51,632 nucleotides of DNA from Actinophytocola sp. (GTDB lineage: Bacteria > Actinomycetota > Actinomycetes > Mycobacteriales > Pseudonocardiaceae), in assembly GCF_009379765.1 (NCBI RefSeq), contig NZ_WHTD01000044.1, positions 1-51,632 on the forward strand, in the 5' to 3' direction. Of this stretch, positions 33,673-42,383 are shown piece after piece. The position numbers and the translations under genes were made by a program. The stretch's first letter is position 1. Each line of letters begins with the position of its first letter. Below the pieces are notes generated by a model. It was not told the origin of the DNA, did not search any database, and was given only the letters and a program-made list of their open reading frames with translations.

Positions 33673-35655
33673 ATGAGTTGGTGGCAGCTGACGCCTGCCT
33701 TGGCGTGTACCGCTGCCATCGTCTTCCTGCCCGGCTACCTGGTCCTGCGGAGCTGGGCCGTGACCGGCCTCGTCGCCGTCGGCATGGCCGCCCCGTTCTC
33801 GGTCAGCCTGATCGCGATCACGGCGGTGCTCGGACCACTGGTCGGGCTGCGGTGGAACGTGCTGGTCGTGGTCGTCCCGGCGCTCGCGCTCGCCGCGGTC
33901 GGGCTGGTTCTGCGCAAGCTCACGCCGACCACCCTGGCCGTCCGGGACCACGCGGCGAGGCCCGTACGGTCCCGGTGGCCGCTGCTGGTGCACCTCGGCG
34001 CGCTGCTCATCCCCGCGCTGCTGCTCACCCGCGGCCTGACCAGGATGATCGGCGCCCCGGAGAACATCTCCCAGACCTACGACAACGTCTTCCACCTCAA
34101 CGCGATCCGCTACATCCTGGAGAGCGGGTCGGGGTCCTCGCTCACCATGGGCGGGATGTACAGCAACGGCGCCTCCCCGGCGAGCTACCCGGCGGCATGG
34201 CACGACCTGGTGAGCCTCGTCGTGCAGGTGGCCGGCGTGTCCATCCCCGCGGCGGTGAACGCGGTGACCCTGGTCGTCGGCGCCCTGGTCTGGCCGATCT
34301 CGTGCATCTTCCTCACCACCCGGGTCACCGGCACCCGGCCGGTGCCGCTGCTGTTCGCCGGCGCGCTGTCCTCGGTGTTCGGCGCGTTCCCCTACCTGAT
34401 GGTCGACTTCGGCGTGCTCTACCCGTTCTTCCTGTCCCTGGCGCTGCTGCCCGCGGGGATCGCGCTGATCGCCATGGCGACCGGCGTCGGCATCCGAGGC
34501 GGCACCCCGCGGTGGCTCGCCGCGCTGGGACTGGCAATCGCTGCGGCGGGCATCGCCCTCGCGCATCCGAGCACGCTCATGGCGCTGCTGGTGTTCGCGG
34601 TGCCGATCCTCGTCGTCGCGCTCGTGCGGTACCGCCGCATCCTGGCCGTCGGGCGGGCCGCCGCGCTGCGGTACTGGAGCGTCGTGGTGCTGATGCTCGG
34701 CTACCTCCTGTTCGGCGTCGTGCTGTGGGACCGGCTGCGTCCCGGTGACAAGACCTGGTGGCCACCCATCGAGACCATGCCCCAGGCGATCGGGAAGATC
34801 CTCAGCGCGGGCTTCTCCGCGCAGGGCCCGACCTGGGTCGTGCTGCTGCTGACGCTCGTCGCCGCCGGCCTGGTCATGCGCAGGCAGCTCAGCTGGTGGG
34901 TGCTGGGCACCTACCTGATCGCCGCGAGCCTGTACGTCATCGTCGCGGCGATGCCGAGCGGCCCGTTGCGCAACTTCGTCACGGGTGTCTGGTACAACGA
35001 CTCGTTCCGGCTGGCCGGGCAGCTGCCGGTGATCACCGTCGTGCTCAGCGCGATCGCCGCCGTCTGGCTGTTCACCCGCACCGTCGACCTGCTGGCCGCG
35101 CGCCGCCCCGCGTTCGAACGGCTGCGCTCCACGCCGACGGCCGGCCCGGCCGCCGCCGTGGCCGCGTTCGTCGTCGCCGCCGTCATCGGGGTCGTCGGCC
35201 AGTACAGCTCGGTCAACTACGCGGTGGGCCGCGGGCAGGCCAGCTACACCCCGACCGAGGAGTCCCCCGTGCTCTCCCCGGACGAACGCGACCTGCTCGA
35301 CCGGCTCGACGAGGAGATCCCCGAGGGCGACTCCGTCATCGGCAACCCGTGGACCGGCACGGCCCTCGCCTATGCCGTCGCCGGCAGGCGCATGCTCACC
35401 CCGCACGTCGGCGGCACGATTCCCCCGGAGATCCTGGACGTGATGGACAACCTCGACGAGATCGGCACCGATCCCGAGGTCTGCGCCACCATCCGCGAGC
35501 TGCGCAGCTACTACGTCCTGGACTTCGACGGGCCCCAGGTGCACAACCGCGACATCCACTTCGACGGTCTCGACTCGCTGGGCACCAACCCGGGGCTGAC
35601 CGAGATCGACCACGAAGGGTCCGGGGCCCGGCTGTTCCGGATCACGGCGTGCTGA
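33673..35655 (+). CDS. Large multi-span membrane protein, DUF6541/GT-C-like
   Basis: The 660-residue protein has about 12-13 membrane helices and a soluble C-terminal domain from about residue 530. The loop after the fourth helix, TYDNVFHLNAIRYILESG, carries acidic residues as seen in GT-C-fold lipid-linked sugar transferases, and LAHPSTLMALL near residue 300 is conserved in actinobacterial relatives. It may be a polyprenyl-sugar-dependent glycosyltransferase or a polymerase-like protein, acting outside the membrane on the glycan delivered by the flippase. A strong GGAGGAGG precedes the ATG. A TAGTCT box at 33557-33562 could start a leader of about 110 bases. Confidence 0.75.
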   Translation: MSWWQLTPALACTAAIVFLPGYLVLRSWAVTGLVAVGMAAPFSVSLIAITAVLGPLVGLRWNVLVVVVPALALAAVGLVLRKLTPTTLAVRDHAARPVRSRWPLLVHLGALLIPALLLTRGLTRMIGAPENISQTYDNVFHLNAIRYILESGSGSSLTMGGMYSNGASPASYPAAWHDLVSLVVQVAGVSIPAAVNAVTLVVGALVWPISCIFLTTRVTGTRPVPLLFAGALSSVFGAFPYLMVDFGVLYPFFLSLALLPAGIALIAMATGVGIRGGTPRWLAALGLAIAAAGIALAHPSTLMALLVFAVPILVVALVRYRRILAVGRAAALRYWSVVVLMLGYLLFGVVLWDRLRPGDKTWWPPIETMPQAIGKILSAGFSAQGPTWVVLLLTLVAAGLVMRRQLSWWVLGTYLIAASLYVIVAAMPSGPLRNFVTGVWYNDSFRLAGQLPVITVVLSAIAAVWLFTRTVDLLAARRPAFERLRSTPTAGPAAAVAAFVVAAVIGVVGQYSSVNYAVGRGQASYTPTEESPVLSPDERDLLDRLDEEIPEGDSVIGNPWTGTALAYAVAGRRMLTPHVGGTIPPEILDVMDNLDEIGTDPEVCATIRELRSYYVLDFDGPQVHNRDIHFDGLDSLGTNPGLTEIDHEGSGARLFRITAC

Positions 35656-35699
35656 ATGCCGACGATAGGCTGCGGGCAAGCGAATCCTGAACACCGTCG

Positions 35700-36112
35700 A
35701 ACGCGCCCGCGGTTGTCTCGCGCCGATCGCGTGGGCGATGCGGGGCAAGGCCGACCAGCTGATCGCACACACCGGCCAGCACTACGACCACAACATGAGC
35801 GACGTGTTCTTCGCCGAGCTCGGCATCCCCGCACCGGACTCGGTGCTGGTGTACGGCGACACCAACTCCAGGTCGCGGGCAACCCCGCCGGCACCGGCCG
35901 CGCCGGTCCGGCCGGGCGGGTACCACGTGGCGACCGTCCACCGGCCGGACAACACGGACGACCCGCGGCGGCGGCGCGCCATCGTCGACGGCATCGCCAA
36001 GGTCGGCAAGCCCGTGGTGCTGCTGGCCCACCCGCGGCTGGCACCGGCCGGGCGCCGAGAACACCGTGCGGACGCTGCTGGAGCGGTGGACCACTACCCC
36101 AGGTGGCGGTAG
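35700..36112 (+). pseudogene. UDP-GlcNAc 2-epimerase (WecB/WbpI-type) remnant
   Basis: An open frame of about 135 codons keeps landmark pieces of a UDP-sugar 2-epimerase in the right order: LAPIAWAMRG, HTGQHYDHNMSDVFFAELG, VLVYGDTNS, YHVATVHRPDNTDDP and VVLLAHPRL. Full enzymes are about 370-390 residues. Missing are the N-terminal GARPQ..K strand, the HLEAGLRS and PEE.NR catalytic blocks and the C-terminal ESGG nucleotide site. Several separate internal deletions are therefore needed, and the product cannot be active. No ribosome binding site remains. Its 3' end overlaps the end of the convergent GT4 gene. In this locus the ancestor probably made a ManNAc-type nucleotide sugar. Confidence 0.88.
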
Positions 36113-37170
36113 AACTCGTCGAAGCGGTCCGCGATCGCGGCCGCGCCGAACCGCGGGATCACCGTCGCACGGATGGTGTCAGCGGAAACGTCGGCGAACC
36201 TGTCGCGCGCCCGCCGGACCCCCATCGCCAAGGCCGTCGGATCGTCCTGTTCGGTGAGCACCCCGTTGGCGTCCGTCACGTAGTCGGTGAACCCGCCGGT
36301 GCCCGGCAGCACCACCGGGCGGCCGCAGGCGATGGCTTCGGCACCCGCGGCCAGGAACGTCTCGAAGGCCGTCGGGAGGAAGAACAGGTTCGCCGCGCGC
36401 AGATGGTCGGCCACCTCGTCGGGCCGGACCGCGCCGGCCAGGTGGACCCGGTCGGCGAGCCCGAGCTCGGCGATGCGGCGCTCGACCTCGCCACGCAGCA
36501 CACCGTCACCGACCCAGGTCAGGGTGGCGTCCGTCCCGGTGTCCACCAGCTCCCGCATCGTGTCCACCGCCAGTACCGGGCGCTTCCCCGCGACCAGACC
36601 GCCGACCGCGACGAGCTTCAGCGGGGTCCAGGAAGGCTGCGGCGCCGGTTGAAACCGGTCGGCCACCACGCACGGGATCACCTCGACCGCGTCCCGTCTG
36701 GCGAACTTCGCGACCGTGTCGGCCAGAACGCTGGACACGGCACCGACCCGGCGCGGCAGCCGCAACAGATGCCGCGCGCCGGCCAGGTGCGGCCACGCGC
36801 CGCCGACCCGGTCGGGAAAGGCGACCCCGCTCCAGTGCTCGGTGTGCACCCAGCGCCCGCCGACGACCGGGAACAGCGGGGCGAGGACGCCGAGCGTGCT
36901 GAACGCCATGCTGTGCACCACGTCCGCGCCTCGCGCCAGTCGCCGCAGCTCCCGGTAACCGGCGAGCATCGCGGCCGGCGTGGCCGGCAGCTCCGTCACC
37001 GGCAGCCCGGCGACCTCGCGCTCCTGGATCCGGCCGGTGCCACCGAGCCGCAGGTGCACGACCTCGACATCGTGGGTTCGGGCGATGGCGCCGGCATGTG
37101 CCACGTTGAACGGTGCGACGCCAGGCCGGTCCGCCGTGGGGAACCAGGTGCTGACGACGAGGACGCGCAT
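36094..37170 (-). CDS. GT4-family glycosyltransferase
   Basis: The 358-residue GT-B enzyme starts MRVLVVSTWFPTADRPGVAPF. It carries the family GT4 nucleotide-sugar site in the C-terminal half: VGGLVAGKRP (residues about 192-201), then FLPTAFETFLAAGAEAIACG with the E-x7-E motif near 275-290. It is cytoplasmic or membrane-associated and adds a sugar to the growing lipid-linked unit; donor and acceptor are unknown. GGAAGG lies 8 bases before the ATG. It is convergent with the broken 2-epimerase gene. Confidence 0.92.
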   Translation of the reverse strand: MRVLVVSTWFPTADRPGVAPFNVAHAGAIARTHDVEVVHLRLGGTGRIQEREVAGLPVTELPATPAAMLAGYRELRRLARGADVVHSMAFSTLGVLAPLFPVVGGRWVHTEHWSGVAFPDRVGGAWPHLAGARHLLRLPRRVGAVSSVLADTVAKFARRDAVEVIPCVVADRFQPAPQPSWTPLKLVAVGGLVAGKRPVLAVDTMRELVDTGTDATLTWVGDGVLRGEVERRIAELGLADRVHLAGAVRPDEVADHLRAANLFFLPTAFETFLAAGAEAIACGRPVVLPGTGGFTDYVTDANGVLTEQDDPTALAMGVRRARDRFADVSADTIRATVIPRFGAAAIADRFDEFYRHLG

Positions 37171-37337
37171 AGGTCAGGCCTTCCGATGTGTTCGGCAGAG
37201 TGACGCTTGGCCGGTACCGACGGTTGGTCCGACGGCCGCAAATAATGGCGGTGCTGCCGGTGGCGCGTCGGTGCCACGCTGCCGCGTGACCGGGCGCTCG
37301 CCCGTACTATGTGGCGTCCGCGACTCTCGACTCGTGA

Positions 37338-38285
<948 letters not shown>

Positions 38286-38306
38286 CGGCTCAGGCCCGGG
38301 GGCAGC

Positions 38307-38678
38307 TCAGGTCTGGCGCAAGTAGCCGTCGTTCTCGGTGTCGGACTGCTCGGGGCTCTCGGCACTGCGCAGCGCGACGGCGCGAGCGAGCCGGGCGTAG
38401 CGCAGCTCGATCTCCTTGAACCGCAGGTACGTGTTGATGTTGGCGAAGCCGAAGGCGACCACCAGTGCGTAGAGCACCAGGTCGGTGCCGCGGCCGACGC
38501 CGACCATCACGGCCAGCTTGCTGACCTGGTCCGGCGCCAGCACCGCGAACACCCCGAACACCAGGAACAGCGCGAACCCGATCTTGACGCTGGCGCCCGC
38601 CCTGCTGGTGCCGTGGTGGCGGAGGAAGAACACGAGCAGCAGTACCACGGCCAGAATGAGCAGGTACTGGATCAGCAT
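38307..38678 (-). CDS. DUF2304 membrane protein
   Basis: The 123-residue protein has three membrane helices (LIQYLLILAVVLLLVFFL; IGFALFLVFGVFAVLAP; TDLVLYALVVAFGFANI) and a charged C-terminal tail with NTYLRFKEIELRYARLARAV, the typical DUF2304 layout. AGGAGG lies 8 bases before the ATG, which is 5 bases after the GT2 stop. DUF2304 proteins are commonly encoded next to dolichol-phosphate-mannose-synthase-like GT2 enzymes, as here, and probably assist them at the membrane. Confidence 0.9.
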   Translation of the reverse strand: MLIQYLLILAVVLLLVFFLRHHGTSRAGASVKIGFALFLVFGVFAVLAPDQVSKLAVMVGVGRGTDLVLYALVVAFGFANINTYLRFKEIELRYARLARAVALRSAESPEQSDTENDGYLRQT

Positions 38679-38683
38679 GGTGG

Positions 38684-39373
38684 CTACCTCCTGGCGTTCG
38701 TCCGCAGCAGGGTGTCGAACAGGATGTTCACCCCGTTGATCATCGACTGGCCCTTGGCCATGGAGTACTCGGTGTACAGGATGGTCACCGGCTCCTCGCC
38801 CACCCGCCATCCCCTCCGCGCGATCATCTCCACGATCTGCGACGCGTGGCCCATGCCGTTCAGCGTGATGTTCAGGTCGTCGGCGACCTTCTTGGTGAAC
38901 ACCCGAAGGCCGTTGTGCGCGTCGGTGAGCTCGAGCTTGCGCAGGGTGGGCGACAACATCACCACGGTCTTGAGCACGAACCGCTTGATAAACGGGATGT
39001 GCTCGGTGTCGCCGTGGAACCGGGTGCCGACCACGATGTCCAGCGGCTCGTCGCGCAGCCGCTGAACCATCCGCCCGACGTCCTCCACCTGGTGCTGCCC
39101 GTCCGCGTCGAAGGTGACGAAGTACTGCGCGCCCGGCTGGGCGCGGGCGTACTCGACGCCGGTCTGGATGGCCGCGCCCTGGCCGAGGTTGACCGGGTGA
39201 CGCACCAGATGGGCGCCGCTGCGCCGAATGAGGTCCGCGGAGCCGTCCTTGCTGCCGTCGTCCACGCAGACCACGTTCGGGAAGGTCTTGCGTGCCTCCT
39301 GGACCACGCCGGCGATGACCGTCGCTTCGTTGTAGACGGGTACCACCAGCCACACGTCCTGCTGGTCCGCCAC
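38684..39373 (-). CDS. GT2-family glycosyltransferase, polyprenyl-phosphate sugar synthase-like
   Basis: The 229-residue GT-A enzyme has the family motifs WLVVPVYNEATVI near residue 8, VCVDDGSKDGSADL with the DDGS nucleotide site, and FVTFDADGQHQVED with the metal-binding DAD. It resembles dolichyl/polyprenyl-phosphate mannosyl or glucosyl transferases but has no C-terminal membrane segments; the downstream DUF2304 protein may supply them. The GTG at 39373 is chosen because GGAGG lies 4 bases upstream; a GTG at 39448 would add 25 residues that look non-homologous. Confidence 0.9.
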   Translation of the reverse strand: MADQQDVWLVVPVYNEATVIAGVVQEARKTFPNVVCVDDGSKDGSADLIRRSGAHLVRHPVNLGQGAAIQTGVEYARAQPGAQYFVTFDADGQHQVEDVGRMVQRLRDEPLDIVVGTRFHGDTEHIPFIKRFVLKTVVMLSPTLRKLELTDAHNGLRVFTKKVADDLNITLNGMGHASQIVEMIARRGWRVGEEPVTILYTEYSMAKGQSMINGVNILFDTLLRTNARR

Positions 39374-39720
39374 GTCGCCTCCAGGTGGCCTCGGTGACAC
39401 TGGGTGGGCCAAGTCGGCCCCGGGCAGGTTACCGGCGGGCGGGTTCACCTGGTCACCGGGTGCTCTCCTGGGTCACGAGGGCCGGCGCACGGTATGTGCC
39501 CCGGTGACCAGGCTAGCCGAGCGTGACGTTCAGAGGTCGCGCAGCTAGTGTCGTGAGTTCGAGGTTGTTTGACGTTTGCCGGGGATCCAGATTGCCGCGA
39601 GGCGCCACCTCGGCGCGGTGGGCGCCGTCAGGCCTATCTGCGCGACCTCTTAAGCTGCGGGGCGACTCCCGCGCGTCATGGGCGCGCTCACCACGCTATG
39701 TCCGGATGGGGATTCCTTCG
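39374..39720. other. Divergent intergenic region, promoter-bearing
   Basis: This stretch separates the minus-strand GT2 operon from the plus-strand nucleotide-sugar dehydrogenase. It holds the dehydrogenase promoter candidate at 39523-39551 and a long leader of about 160 bases. I see no convincing gene on either strand, although short frames exist. The leader contains GC-rich inverted segments (such as GAGGCGCCACCTC near 39600) that could fold. Confidence 0.45.
39523..39551 (+). promoter_or_regulatory. Candidate promoter for the nucleotide-sugar dehydrogenase
   Basis: GTGACG at 39523-39528 and TAGTGT at 39546-39551 are separated by 17 bases. Transcription would start near 39558, well upstream of the GTG at 39721, leaving a long untranslated leader. 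Confidence 0.4.
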
Positions 39721-41010
39721 GTGAAGATCGCTGTCATTGCCCTGGGGAAGATCGGTCTTCCGCTCGCCGTGCAGTTCGCCGCCAAGGGCCACGAGGTGGT
39801 CGGCGTCGACGTGAACGCCGAGGTCGTGGACCTGGTCAACCGCGCGGTCGAGCCGTTCCCCGGCGAGTCGCACCTGCGGGACAGGCTCAACGAGCTGGTG
39901 CCCTCCGGCGCGCTGCGCGCCACCACCGACTACGCCGGCGCCGTTCCCGGCGCGGACGCGGTGGTGCTCGTGGTGCCGCTGTTCGTGGACGACGACGCGC
40001 GGCCGGACTTCGCCTGGATGGACGCGGCCACCGAGGAGCTGGCGCGCCACCTCACCGCGGGCACCCTGGTGTCCTACGAGACCACGCTGCCGGTCGGCAC
40101 CACCCGCGAGCGGTGGAAGCCGATGCTGGAGAAGGGGTCCGGGCTGGTCGAGGGAGTCGACTTCCACCTGGTGTTCTCGCCGGAGCGGGTGCTCACCGGC
40201 CGGGTGTTCGAGGACCTGCGCAAGTACCCGAAGCTGATCGGCGGCCTGTCCGCGGCCGGCGCCGCGCGGGCCACGGAGTTCTACGAGGCCGTGCTGGACT
40301 TCGACGACCGCCCGGACCTGGCCCGCCCGAACGGCGTGTGGGACCTCGGCTCGGCGGAGGCGAGCGAGCTGGCGAAGCTCGCCGAGACGACCTATCGCGA
40401 TGTGAACATCGGCCTGGCCAACCAGTTCGCGCGGTACGCCGCGACCGCGGGGATCGACGTGTACCAGGTGATCGAGGCGTCGAACTCGCAGCCGTACAGC
40501 CACATCCACCAGCCGGGGATCGCGGTCGGCGGGCACTGCATCCCGGTGTACCCGCGGCTGTACCTGTGGAACGACCCCGAGGCGAGCGTGGTGCGCGCGG
40601 CCCGGGAGGCGAATGCCGGCATGCCGGACTACACGGTCGGCCTGCTCGAGGGTGCGCACGGCGAGCTGACCGGGCAGCGGGTGGTCGTGCTCGGCGCCGC
40701 CTACCGGGGTGGGGTGAAGGAGACCGCGTTCTCCGGGGTGTTCGCCACCGTTCGGGCGCTGCGCGACCGGCAGGCGACCGTGCTGGTGCACGACCCGATG
40801 TACACCGACGACGAGCTGCGCGCGCTCGGCTTCGAGCCCTACCACCTCGGCGACAAGGCCGACGCCGCGGTCGTGCAGGCCAACCACGCCGAGTACACCC
40901 GGCTGGGACCGGACGACCTGCCCGGCATCGCCACCATCGTCGACGGCCGCCGGATCAGCACCGCCGACCGCTGGCCGGGCGTCACCTACCGGGCGATCGG
41001 AAAGGCGTGA
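39721..41010 (+). CDS. UDP-HexNAc 6-dehydrogenase (WbpA/WecC-type)
   Basis: The 429-residue enzyme has the three-domain layout of nucleotide-sugar dehydrogenases: an NAD-binding domain starting IAVIALGKIGLPLAVQF, a central helix domain with KLAETTYRDVNIGLANQFA, and the catalytic cysteine in GGHCIPVYP near residue 270, then a C-terminal UDP-binding domain. It oxidises C6 of a UDP-N-acetylhexosamine to the uronic acid with two NAD. The neighbouring oxidoreductase, aminotransferase and acetyltransferase genes point to UDP-GlcNAc as substrate (WbpA role). GTG start with GGGGA 8 bases upstream; an in-frame ATG 15 bases earlier is possible. Confidence 0.9.
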   Translation: MKIAVIALGKIGLPLAVQFAAKGHEVVGVDVNAEVVDLVNRAVEPFPGESHLRDRLNELVPSGALRATTDYAGAVPGADAVVLVVPLFVDDDARPDFAWMDAATEELARHLTAGTLVSYETTLPVGTTRERWKPMLEKGSGLVEGVDFHLVFSPERVLTGRVFEDLRKYPKLIGGLSAAGAARATEFYEAVLDFDDRPDLARPNGVWDLGSAEASELAKLAETTYRDVNIGLANQFARYAATAGIDVYQVIEASNSQPYSHIHQPGIAVGGHCIPVYPRLYLWNDPEASVVRAAREANAGMPDYTVGLLEGAHGELTGQRVVVLGAAYRGGVKETAFSGVFATVRALRDRQATVLVHDPMYTDDELRALGFEPYHLGDKADAAVVQANHAEYTRLGPDDLPGIATIVDGRRISTADRWPGVTYRAIGKA

Positions 41011-41015
41011 GCACC

Positions 41016-41624
41016 ATGGCGTTCGTATCGGACAGCGCCGACGTCGCGCAGAACGCGAAGCTCGGCGCGGGCACCAAGATCTGGCACCTGGCGGAGGTGC
41101 GCGGGGACGCCGAGCTCGGCGAGAACTGCATCGTCGGGCGCGGCGCGTACATCGGCACCGGGGTACGGGTCGGCGACAACTGCAAGATCCAGAACGATGC
41201 GCTGGTGTACGAGCCGGCCGTGCTGGCCGCCGGCGTGTTCATCGGCCCCGCGGTGGTGCTCACCAACGACACCTACCCGCGCGCGGTGAACCCGGACGGC
41301 AGCCAGAAGAGCGCCTCGGACTGGGCGCCGGTCGGCGTGACCATCGCCGAGGGCGCCGCGATCGGTGCCCGCGCGGTGTGCGTGGCGCCGGTCCGGATCG
41401 GCGCGTGGGCGACCGTTGCCGCCGGCGCCGTGGTGACCCGGGACGTGCCCGACTTCGCGCTGGTGGCGGGGGTTCCGGCGCGCCGGATCGGCTGGGTCGG
41501 CAAGGCCGGCGCGCCGCTGCGCCAGGACGGTGCGCATGACGGTGCGCACTGGGTGTGCCCGCTGACCGGCACGACCTACACCGAGGCCGACGGCGCTCTC
41601 ACGGAGTCCACGCCGACCGGGTGA
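41016..41624 (+). CDS. Left-handed beta-helix N-acetyltransferase (WbpD/WlbB-type)
   Basis: The 202-residue protein is a hexapeptide-repeat acyltransferase. Repeats such as AELGENCIVGRGAYIGTGVRVGDNCKIQ and later VTIAEGAAIGARAVCVAPVRIG form the left-handed beta-helix. NDTYPRAVNPDGS and WAPVGV match the UDP-2-acetamido-3-amino-dideoxy-glucuronate N-acetyltransferase subgroup. It would acetylate the 3-amino group made by the aminotransferase. It follows the dehydrogenase by 5 bases. A GTG overlapping the dehydrogenase stop (41007) is an alternative start, three codons longer. Confidence 0.88.
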   Translation: MAFVSDSADVAQNAKLGAGTKIWHLAEVRGDAELGENCIVGRGAYIGTGVRVGDNCKIQNDALVYEPAVLAAGVFIGPAVVLTNDTYPRAVNPDGSQKSASDWAPVGVTIAEGAAIGARAVCVAPVRIGAWATVAAGAVVTRDVPDFALVAGVPARRIGWVGKAGAPLRQDGAHDGAHWVCPLTGTTYTEADGALTESTPTG

Positions 41625-41665
41625 CCTGATCGGGTGGCCGGGCGGCTGCGCTAGGGTCCTCGTCC

Positions 41666-42328
41666 GTGAGGATTCGATCCGTTGTGACGACATTGAGCCG
41701 GAACCCGTTGGTGCTCCAGGTGCGCAAGCGTGCCTTCAAGGGCACCACGGAGTACTGGGAGAGCCGCTACGCGAAGGGCGGCACGTCCGGCGCCGGCTCC
41801 TACGGCAGGCAAGCCGAATGGAAGGCCGAGACCGTCAACGACTGGGTGGCCGAGCTCGGCGTGACCTCGGTCGTCGACTTCGGCTGCGGTGACGGCAACC
41901 AGCTCTCGCTCGCCAAGTACCCCCGGTACCTCGGCCTCGACCCGTCGGCCACCGCGGTGCGCATGTGCGTCGAGCGGTTCCGCGACGACAAGACCAAGAG
42001 CTTCCTCCAGTACACCCCGGACACCCTGGCCGACCCGGCCGGCTGGCTGCGCGGCGACCTCGCCCTCTCCATGGAGGTGATCTTCCACCTGATCGAGGAC
42101 GAGGTCTTCGAGGACTACATGACCCGGCTGTTCGACAGCGCCGAGCGATACGTGGTCATCTGCAGCAACGACACCGACGACGACGAGCAGGTACCGCACG
42201 AGCGGCACCGCGACTTCACCCGCTGGGTCGAGCGGGAGCGTCCGCAGTGGGTGCTGGAGCGGCGGCTCGACCCGCCCGCGGACCTCGACGTGATGTCATC
42301 CTTCTTCCTCTACAAGCGGAACGCCTGA
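41666..42328 (+). CDS. Class I SAM-dependent methyltransferase
   Basis: The 220-residue protein has the SAM-binding motif I VVDFGCGDGNQLSL near residue 71, then YLGLDPSATAV as motif II and LALSMEVIFHLIED near residue 130. The N-terminal EYWESRYAKGGTSGAGSYG is typical of sugar or glycan methyltransferases in polysaccharide loci. It probably methylates a sugar or the chain end. A TAGGGT box at 41652-41657 lies 8 bases before the GTG, with no ribosome binding site, so the mRNA may be leaderless and separate from the upstream pair. Confidence 0.88.
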   Translation: MRIRSVVTTLSRNPLVLQVRKRAFKGTTEYWESRYAKGGTSGAGSYGRQAEWKAETVNDWVAELGVTSVVDFGCGDGNQLSLAKYPRYLGLDPSATAVRMCVERFRDDKTKSFLQYTPDTLADPAGWLRGDLALSMEVIFHLIEDEVFEDYMTRLFDSAERYVVICSNDTDDDEQVPHERHRDFTRWVERERPQWVLERRLDPPADLDVMSSFFLYKRNA

Positions 42329-42331
42329 GGG

Positions 42332-42383
42332 CTGCCGATTCCGGGGCCGCCGCTCAACGGCGCCGGAGCCCCGGGATCGGCAG
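42332..42383. terminator. Long bidirectional hairpin between convergent genes
   Basis: CTGCCGATTCCGGGGC (42332-42347) pairs with GCCCCGGGATCGGCAG (42368-42383), 15 of 16 positions, around a 20-base loop that itself can fold. It lies right after the methyltransferase stop and spans the last codons and stop of the convergent flippase. It can act as a terminator for both strands. Confidence 0.65.

Noticed and set aside
37282..37310. Promoter with TACTAT -10 before the 4-epimerase
   Set aside because: The -10 looks good, but no -35 hexamer lies at a suitable distance, so it was not listed as a feature.
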